A stretch of DNA of 64,000 nucleotides, taken from positions 9,399,197 through 9,463,196 of the forward strand of contig CP034986.1 of the NCBI GenBank assembly GCA_004026145.2. Direction: 5' to 3'. Source of the stretch: Takifugu bimaculatus. Its lineage: Eukaryota > Chordata > Actinopteri > Tetraodontiformes > Tetraodontidae. Shown here piece after piece: positions 56,941 to 64,000 of this stretch (position 1 is the stretch's first letter; each line of letters opens with the position of its first letter). Position numbers and translations under genes: made by a program. The notes under the pieces were generated by a model that worked only from the letters and a program-made list of their open reading frames with translations, was not told where the DNA came from and did no database searches.

Positions 56941-59900
56941 CCACCAGTGCCAGGCATCACTGACGGTCGTTAGCGCTTTGCTGATCAGTTTTACAAGCGT
57001 CTTGTTTCACAGAATCGTGCGTCCAGATTCTAGAACATGCCACGTAGAACTTGATTCCTGATTTTGGTCCGGTTTCCCGTCATGCCTGGTTGCCACGGCA
57101 ACGGTCTGGGAAACAACGTGCGTTAACATCTTTCATCTGTGTTCCGACAGGTGCTGCAGCGTCTCTGCCGAAGAAGAAGAACCAGAGGAGATGTGTCCTG
57201 GGCAGGGCTCTGATGCCACCACAGAGAGCACCACCCTTCACATCTTCTCTTCAGAGCAGAGGTGTCAAAGCCCGAGGGAGCTCTTCATACCTGCGCCCCA
57301 GGACGAGGCCTTCTATGACTTGAATAGCAATCGAGCGGTTTCCAAAGGACCCGAACTGGTTTGTACCGAGCTGCGTGTTTCTTCACCGGCCGATCAGCGA
57401 GGGAAAGAACCCGACCAAGAGCGCTGCTTCTCTCCGGGTGACCTGGTGGAGCTACAGGTGTCGGTGCAAACCTCCAGCGACGGGGGATGCGCGTCCCTCG
57501 GCAGTGCCCTCGGGATCCTCGGGGAGCCATCCAACAGAGAAGCTGCTGACATGGTCCACAAAACCACCACCGGCGTGTTGCAGTTGGAGCCCGGAGATCT
57601 CAGACAACCACTCAAACAGCTCGGCGTGGTGGTCGGCTCCCCAGAGGGGCCGGGACGGGAGGAGGGAGCGCAAGAGCATCTCCAGGGATCGGAAGGGAGG
57701 GGCATGACGAGAGTGGGTGGCCCCGAGGTCAGTGGACGTGCTGGATCCCAAAGTGAAGGAGAAGGAGGAGGAGGCTGTGAGGGGGATCCTCGGTCTTTCA
57801 GCGTCTCGTTTGGAACTCCCTCAGATGACGGGACACCAGCGGAAGAGCAGGACTCTGATTCTGAAGGGGATCCAGACAAACCACACAAACATCACGCAAG
57901 ACACTCAAGTAAGTGCTGGGCGAGACCCCGGAGGGGCACCGCCGTCCCGGTCCTCCTCTCTGGGGGCAGACTGCAGGATTCTGTTCTTTAATGGGGAATT
58001 TGGACGATAGTAGCTTGAAACCAAACTGAACTCGTCAGTAACGCTTGTGCCCGGTGTCCACTGTGCGTGCTCCTGAAAATAGTCCAGTGTGGCATTTGTA
58101 GGAGGGGGCTCATTCCTTCAGATGGAAGCAGAGACTTCCTGTTCGGGACTGAAGAGCAGATCAAAGTGAGAATAGAGTTGAGTTCAGAGGAGGTGGTGAG
58201 AAATGGGCAAACGGTCACGTGTGAGGAGCTCCATAACTCACCGTGAGCTTGAATATGGAGACTGAGACACATTGAAGACATAAATATAACACAAGCACGC
58301 TGATGATGCCTGCAGAAGTTGTCCTTTGACAGACACCAGCATGTGCTCGATACCCGATCCCTTCAAACTGGCTGCTTTAACTCAGCTACAAAAGTGAGCC
58401 TGGGGTCAGTCCCGCTGCCTCCTCCGCCCTCAGGTTAGCTCCGCAGGAACGTCCGCAAAGTAAGTCCCGAGTCGCTGTTGGAAGTGTCGGCCTGAGCTTC
58501 ATGTTAACGTTTCTCCGTGAGGCCGCAGCAGCCCGACCTGGCTGCTGTTGTCATGTCCTTTCAGCTCACCGACCGTGACGATCGATGTTAGTGATGGGTC
58601 AGAGAATTTCAGAATTGCTTTATGACCTCGTGTTTCCTATTTGGCTGAGCTAATTCAGAGTCGCGCTATAAAATACAAGGAAAGGGCAGCGCTTCAGATG
58701 GGCCATCATAAAGTCGGCAGCCTGAGTTTATGGAGGAAATCAATGTAACGACTGGGATGTTTTTGTTGACGATGATTTAATGTTAAACACCAAAGTTCAT
58801 CCGTAGTTTGACAAATGTGCCGTATTGATCGGCTGGGTTGTATTTTTACCCCTCCGGACTTTATGTTGTACATTTATTCCTGTCTGATAAAAATAGATGA
58901 CCCACTTTGATAAGTTATGGTCAAACCTTGTGTCTGGTGTTGACCCTCCCGTCTGGGATCAGGGCACGTCCCACAGTGCAGTTCAAATGTTTCAGGGTGT
59001 TGAACTAATTCATTCAGAATTGTTGAAACGCTGATCTTCTTCTTATTTTCGCCTTAAACACGGGCCTGTGTCTCTTCCTCCGCAGGGCTCAGGCGTTGCG
59101 AGAGTCTGTCTGAGAAGCAAGTGAAGGAGGCCAAGTCTAAATGTAAGCGTATCGCTCTTCTCCTTACGACCGCTCCTTCCAACCCCAACAACAAGGGGGT
59201 GTTGATGTTCAAAAAGCATCGGCAGCGGGCCAAGAAATACACCCTTGTGAGCTACGGCACTGGAGAAGACGAGCCGGAGTCCAGCGACGAAGAAGACGGG
59301 GAAGGCGGAGAACCCTGCACTGTTGAATTCACCCTCGTGGCTACGAGTGATTCTGAAATAGACAAACATTTTCAGACTAATAGCAAAAGCGTGCTAGCGG
59401 TGAGCCTGGACAAAGGTCTTCTGGAGATTGAACGGAATCTGAACAACCAAGCAGAGATGGAATGTTTGCCTGAAACCAAGGGCAAAGGAGCTGTTATGTT
59501 TGCCCAACGGCGGCAAAGGATGGATGAGATCGCTGCCGAACACGAGGAACTTCGGCGCCATGGAATCCCAGTGGAAGGAATTCAAGAGGCTGAAAAGAAC
59601 CTGGCAGAGCAGTCCTACATGCAGTCCGCCGCAGAGAGCCACGTCTACATGGATGTGAGCGCGCACCAACAAAGCCAGCAGCAGCAGTACCAGCAGTACT
59701 ATGAGCAGCAGCAATACCAACAGCAACAGTATCCTAAAGAGTATCAGCAGCAGCAGCAGCACTACGAGCAGCAGCACTTTCAGCAGCAGCAGATGTACCA
59801 GCAGCAGCAAGCCTATGGCCAAGAGCAGCAGATGCAGCACTACTCTACAAACATCAACGGCACCGTCCAGCACCAGACCAGTGAGATGCAGACTACTTTC

Positions 59901-62676
59901 AGCAATCGCACGGCAAAGCCTTTCTCCGTAGAGAACATGGCGGCCGTCCCTTATTCTCCTCCAGCGAGTGGGTTCAGTCAGGATTCTTTCGGGCACGGAG
60001 AGCAGATAGCATCCCGGGATGAGCGAATCGCTACTCCTGCTATTAAAACCGGCGTCTTAATGGAAGGGAGGAAAAGAAACACTGCTAAACCCATGTTCAC
60101 TTTCAAGGAACGTCCAAAAGTGTCTCCGAACCCAGCATTATTGAACCTCCTCAACAAAGGTGATAAGAAGTTGGGTTTTGAGTCAGGGCCTGAGGAGGAC
60201 TACCTCAGCCTTGGGGCCGAGGCTTGTAATTTCCTTCAGTCCTCTCTGAAAAATAAGAATCCTCCACCAGTGGCTCCAAAGCCTGCGGTAAATCCCACTT
60301 GTCTTCCCTGGTCCACACAGACAGAACTGGCCAACCAGGCAGTGGCTCAACAACCTGAAAATGGCGTTTCCACACCTGCTGTGGTCCCGATAGCTGAGTC
60401 TGCGCCTGCTTCGGAGCTAGAGCCAACCCCTGCACCTGTTGCTGAGCCCTCTCCCCCTCCTGCCCCCCAGGGGGTTCCTGTGAGCGCCACTACAATGGAT
60501 CCACACACGCTGACTCTCCCTGAACCGGAACCTCAAGAACAGTCTCTGCAAGTCCCAACCGAGGAAGACAACGTTGCTGCAGGTTTGAGCCAACCTGCTC
60601 CACAGACTACCTGGGCAGTGTCACAAGTGCAAACACAACAGCAGCAGTCCTCACAGTCATGGCATCAAGTCCAGCCTCAGGAAGTAGCAGCAAGTCAATC
60701 CCCATCCCAGCCTCCTTGGATAGCAAGTCAGTCCCCTCAGGCACAAGTACAGCCCCCAACACTGACATCTACATGGAGCCCTCAAAACCAGCTGTCATGG
60801 AATCCACCTGTGGAGCAAGCACGACCCCCGACCCACGCTCATCCAACCTGGGGCCACCCTCAAGAGCAAAGACAAGCTCAGCCACCATGGGCGCAGTCGC
60901 AACCACCAAATATGCAGCCAACGCCACCAGCATGGGGTCAGCCTCAAGACCAACAAGTGCAAAAGCAGCAGCCCCAGGCCCCATGGGTAGAGCCACCGCA
61001 AGCTCAGCCTCATCATCATCAACCACCGTGGATTCAACCGCAGCAAAAGGTCCAAGCACAACCCCCTTGGGGACAACTTCAGCCAGAAGTCCAGCAGCAG
61101 CCGCCGTGGGTTCAACAACATCAGGCCCCACAACAAGAGTGGGCCCAGGCCCAAGCGCCAGGGCAGCCTCAACAACCCTGGATGTCTGCTCAGCGTCAAC
61201 AGCCACAGCAGCCATCAACGAATGCATGGCCACCATCACAAACTCAAGCCCAAACCCAGCCACCGTGGATGCAGCCATCGCAAGTGCAGGTTCCAGCGGG
61301 ACCCGAAGCCAATGTGAACCCATGGGCACCGGTACCTGCCAAGGCTCAGGCTCATCCACCGTGGGCCCAGAGCTCTGCAGAGCATGGTCGGCAGTCCACA
61401 ACTCAGACCCAACAGCAAGCCCCTTGGGCTCAGCCAGTTTCACCACAGACGACACCACAGCCTTCACAGCGACCACCGATGAGCACGTGGGGCTCCGCTC
61501 AGACTCCGCCTCAGACAGCTGTGAACACCTGGACGCCACAATTACAGCGAGCACCTGCAAACGTGTCGACGTCTGCTGGTCAACACGCGTCCCTCTCCAA
61601 AACCTTGGACTCCGCCGCAAAATGCTCCACAAAGCCAAAGCCATCCCGCCCCCGCCGCAGCGGATGCACTCCTACACAATTGCTCACAGAGCTTCACCAC
61701 CCATCAACCCGATGGCAACCGTTCTGAACCCATCGTCCCAAAGCTCCCCCTTAAACCTGCCAGGCTGTCAGAGGGAAAGGAGCTGATATGTTTGTCAAGA
61801 GGCAGTCTCGCATGGAGAAGTTTGTTGTGGATTCCGAGACGGTAGAAGCCAACAAGGCAAGCCGGTCGGCGTCTCCTGCCGCGTCAGTTGCCCAACGAGT
61901 GGAAGTATACGCCAAATGTACGCGCTCCACCCTCACGGGCTTATAATCCTATTCAGTCCCCTTTTTATCCCCCAGCAGCAACCAAGCAGCCCCCATCGAG
62001 TAGCCCTTCAACCAAGGCTAAGAACAAGGGCAAACAGAAGGAAACTCCTCCCCCCAAACCCCTCAATGTTGTGGATGTTATGAAACATCAGCCCTATCAA
62101 CTCAATTCTTCTCTCTTTATTTTTGGGGCTCCTGTAGAGACTGAAAAGCCCAAAGCTGCCCCTTCACTTCCCAACCCTCCTGTCGAAAACCAACAAGTTA
62201 GATACGAGCAAATGCCCCCTGTCCAGGCTGGCGGGCCGTACAATGTCCCGTGCTCCCAAGCAGCCTTTGGGATACCCATGCAGCCAACGATGCATGACGG
62301 TCACTACCAGCCAAACCCACCAGATATGTATCCTCCCCCCAACCCTTATCAACAACCCCCTGTTGCATACCAACAGGCATATGACCAACAGTACCAGCAA
62401 CCCATCCCACCTGCATATAACCCCCAAACTCCTCAGGGCTCCATATACCAACACCCGCCGCAAGCCCCGTATCAGCCAGCAAATAGCCCCCCCTACCTGG
62501 CAACTCCATCACTGCCTTTCCAACCACAGCCTCCCAGTAGCTACGCTGGCCCTAACGTTGCTGTAGCTGCGAAGGCTGAGTCAGTTTCAGGTGGTTCCAC
62601 CGCTCCTAAACCCAAATTCACAGCCAAAAAGAGCTCGGCTCAGATATGGAAGCCTGCGGCTGTTGATAAGGAGTGA
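53316..62676 (+). CDS. synpo2: Synaptopodin-2 (myopodin)
   Basis: Actin-binding PDZ protein of the Z-disc and stress fibres, also linked to BAG3-dependent autophagy in muscle (family knowledge). Exons: 53316-53423, 56642-56793, 57151-57908, 59086-62676. The PDZ domain (residues 1 to about 86) is encoded by the first two exons and starts MGIGDYMCVTLRGGAPWGF; human begins MGTGDFICISMTGGAPWGF. Other orthologous blocks: SLSEKQVKEAKSKCKRIALL, NKGVLMFKKH, KYTLVSYGTGE, KGAVMFAQRRQRMDEI, ASRDERIATPAIKTGVL, KPMFTFKERPKVSPNP, GPEEDYLSLGAEACNF, FVKRQSRMEKFVVDSETV, DVMKHQPYQLNSSLF, and the end AQIWKPAAVDKE. Fish-specific Gln/Tyr-rich and Pro-Pro-Trp-rich segments fill the middle. Three single-base frame changes (about 61580-61600, 61773-61777, 61887) interrupt the last exon. 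Confidence 0.94.
53424..56641 (+). other. synpo2: synpo2 intron 1
   Basis: Splits the PDZ domain. It holds GT/CA tracts (about 55100-55130 and 55636-55663) and a GGGTGGGGG run (about 54795-54820). No exon is supported. Confidence 0.7.
55636..55663. repeat. (GT)n microsatellite
   Basis: About 13 GT units in synpo2 intron 1. Confidence 0.85.
56642..56793 (+). CDS. synpo2: synpo2 exon 2, C-terminal half of the PDZ domain
   Basis: Starts after TCTTCCACAG and encodes VEEGGPASLAGVKDGDEMVS through NGEPCADLTLSQAVDVV and QLLIRR, the helix-2 and beta-F part of the PDZ fold. Donor AAG|GTCAAT; ends in phase 2. Confidence 0.93.
56794..57150 (+). other. synpo2: synpo2 intron 2
   Basis: A 357-base intron containing a (GT)n microsatellite at 56904-56939 with imperfect flanks. 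Confidence 0.7.
56904..56939. repeat. (GT)n microsatellite
   Basis: About 18 GT units in synpo2 intron 2, preceded by GTGC variants. Confidence 0.85.
57151..57908 (+). CDS. synpo2: synpo2 exon 3, acidic/disordered region
   Basis: About 253 codons of poorly conserved, Glu/Gly/Ser-rich sequence beginning CCSVSAEEEEPEEM. It becomes recognisable at its end, DKPHKHHARHS, which matches human PHKHRARHA. Donor TCAA|GTAAGT leaves one base for the following Arg codon. Confidence 0.9.
57909..59085 (+). other. synpo2: synpo2 intron 3
   Basis: GT-AG intron of about 1.2 kb without visible repeats or coding sequence. Confidence 0.7.
59086..62676 (+). CDS. synpo2: synpo2 large last exon
   Basis: Begins after CTCCGCAG with LRRCESLSEKQVKEAKSK. 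The first long frame is open to a stop at 61727. Translation then has to shift to a second frame (PKPWTPPQNAPQSQSHP...), back (RGKGADMFVKRQSRMEKF) and again (LPNEWKYTPNVRAPPSRAYN...) to the final TGA. Contents: actin-binding core, a Gln/Tyr-rich stretch (about 59665-59856), the ASRDERI block, a Pro/Ala linker, a Gln-rich domain with about 13 PPW/APW/xPW motifs (about 60600-61530), a second Gln/Tyr/Pro-rich stretch (about 62310-62560) and the conserved C-terminus. Confidence 0.92.
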
Positions 62677-64000
62677 TTCTGGTAGATTAGAGGCACCTTT
62701 AGTGGCAGTCATCTGCCAAGCGGACAAGTTCAGAGGCAATAAGTTGCTTTTGCGAGGCCTGTTGTCGCCTCTAATTGCCCTGTTTAATGTCCCACGACAA
62801 TTTAAGTCCAGAGTTTTGATGTTGACGGCACCGCAAAAGAGATCAAGTAGGTAAAACTCCAGTGGGAATGAATCCAATTTCCAGCCTGTTTGATGGGAAG
62901 CGATCAATACGAGGGAATTCATTTTATTTTAAAGGTATGAGAATTCGAGTAGGTAGGGAGGCAAGGACACAGGAAGTCGACTCTTGAGACGAAGAATCTG
63001 AAACAAATTCAACAAATAAAATAATTTGAAAAGTGTAAATGAAGAACAATAAAGGGGAGGGGGCAGCTTGTGGTTGTAAAGAGCTCCATTTACCCCAGCG
63101 GTGATGTCATCAGTGCAGATCTTATGTAACATGTGTGACACCTTCATTGGCCAGCCTTCAGGGTAACGAACGGTTCATATTGTGTGTGTGTGAAATAGCC
63201 TGAAACCATATAACAACACGACACCTGTTCACGCTAACTCGGCGAAGATCTCGTGAAACCGAGGACGTGCTTATTCCCGTTGATATCCGAGTGTTACCCA
63301 GGAGTGTTAATGTTCGATGGGAAACCTTCTTCCCAAGCGGGTCGCCAGCTGAAGTGGGTTAGTTTTATTTTAGGCTTTTCACCAGCTGTTAGGTACTAAA
63401 TTTAAAGCGCCTCATCCGGGGGAGGGGGGACGGGAGGTGGTTTGAATTTCTCCTTCAGCCACTTTGTTGAAGGCTTTCATCATAAGTTTGCAGTTGAATG
63501 CCTCTTCTCCAGTTTTCATTGTTACCCATATAAGTTATTTTTGGAATCGTCACATGTCCAGATTTTGGTACAAGGTAGCTTTTATTTTCCATTTCTTTTG
63601 TTTCTTTTGTGTGTCTCTTCATAGTGCACTTTCTGTATCTTCCACTGCTGTGCCATTAAAATGTCTTTTATCCTCCTTTGGCTTCTATTTCTTTGGTCCT
63701 TGGATCATTTTTCTTTTTCCTTTCTGCCAGCTCTTCCTCCATTTTCCTGATTTTTTTAAAACTTCTTTTTAAGTACGGTCTAATTTAATTTGTCGTCCAC
63801 CTCTGCAGCCATTTAGGACGAATGCTTGAAAAGCACATTCCTGCAGGATGACCAGCAGATGAATTCGAATACAGAAGGTATTTTTAGATTTGGAGCGACA
63901 TTCAAAGCAGCTGGCTGGTTAATTTTGGCCCCCAGTAGAGAAGAGTCCCCTGGCAAAATGGATAGCCCAGGGTGCTTTACCACAAGTTACGTCACACGCA
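62677..64000 (+). other. synpo2: synpo2 3' UTR and downstream sequence
   Basis: Non-coding. Candidate poly(A) signals are AATAAA at 63015-63020 and 63048-63053, and ATTAAA near 63654. A T-rich stretch spans 63430-63780. No further gene is seen before the window ends. Confidence 0.5.

Noticed and set aside
59394..59996. 200-residue Leu-rich open frame on the minus strand
   Set aside because: It is the reverse complement of the synpo2 Gln-rich (CAG) coding sequence; CTG/CTC runs give Leu. No independent support.
60659..61786. 375-residue Ser/Thr/Ala-rich open frame overlapping synpo2, and a 291-residue frame opposite it
   Set aside because: Shadow frames of the Gln/Pro/Trp-rich synpo2 coding sequence; the synpo2 frame itself has orthologous blocks on both sides.
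1..64000. tRNA, rRNA, CRISPR or intact transposon genes
   Set aside because: No cloverleaf with A/B boxes, rRNA-like sequence, spacer-repeat array or transposase-like frame was recognised by eye.

Overview
This is nuclear DNA from a ray-finned fish, most likely a percomorph teleost with a compact genome. The genes are split by short GT-AG introns. Non-coding DNA is rich in CA/GT microsatellites, G/C homopolymers and short minisatellites. The protein families are vertebrate-specific (KChIP, SEC24D, synaptopodin-2). No bacterial, viral or CRISPR-like system is visible.

Three genes can be read exon by exon. (1) A Kv-channel interacting protein gene on the + strand, best matched to KCNIP4, spans about 6.6-43.6 kb. 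Its seven shared exons (39182-42911) encode a four-EF-hand calcium sensor. Upstream lie four alternative first exons (6582, 19589, 24555, 31603) and one internal cassette exon (38428-38514). All end in the same phase and join the same acceptor at 39182, giving differently anchored N-termini: cysteine-rich, myristoylated, two hydrophobic membrane types, and a Leu-Pro-Cys type. (2) sec24d on the - strand has 22 coding exons from 50825 down to 44999, for a COPII cargo adaptor of about 1032 residues. It is convergent with the KChIP gene. (3) synpo2 (synaptopodin-2/myopodin) on the + strand has exons at 53316, 56642, 57151 and 59086-62676. It is head-to-head with sec24d across a 2.5-kb intergenic stretch. 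SEC24D and SYNPO2 are also neighbours on human 4q, and KCNIP4 is on human chromosome 4, which supports orthology.

Layout: 1-6.4 kb is upstream sequence with no recognisable gene. 6.6-39 kb is mostly intron of the KChIP gene, holding the alternative promoters and several minisatellites, including a roughly 600-bp TTTAGC-type array at 26.4-27.0 kb. 39.2-43.6 kb holds the KChIP core and 3' UTR. 43.7-45.0 kb is the convergent intergenic stretch. 45.0-50.8 kb is sec24d. 50.8-53.3 kb is the head-to-head promoter region. 53.3-64.0 kb is synpo2 and its 3' UTR.

Sequence quality matters. sec24d has one single-base frame change and the last synpo2 exon has three, all in otherwise well-conserved coding sequence. 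I read these as probable assembly or sequencing indels, not gene decay. The most interesting biology is the nearly complete set of KChIP N-terminal exons in one small gene, and the Gln/Tyr-rich and Pro-Pro-Trp-rich low-complexity domains in fish synaptopodin-2.
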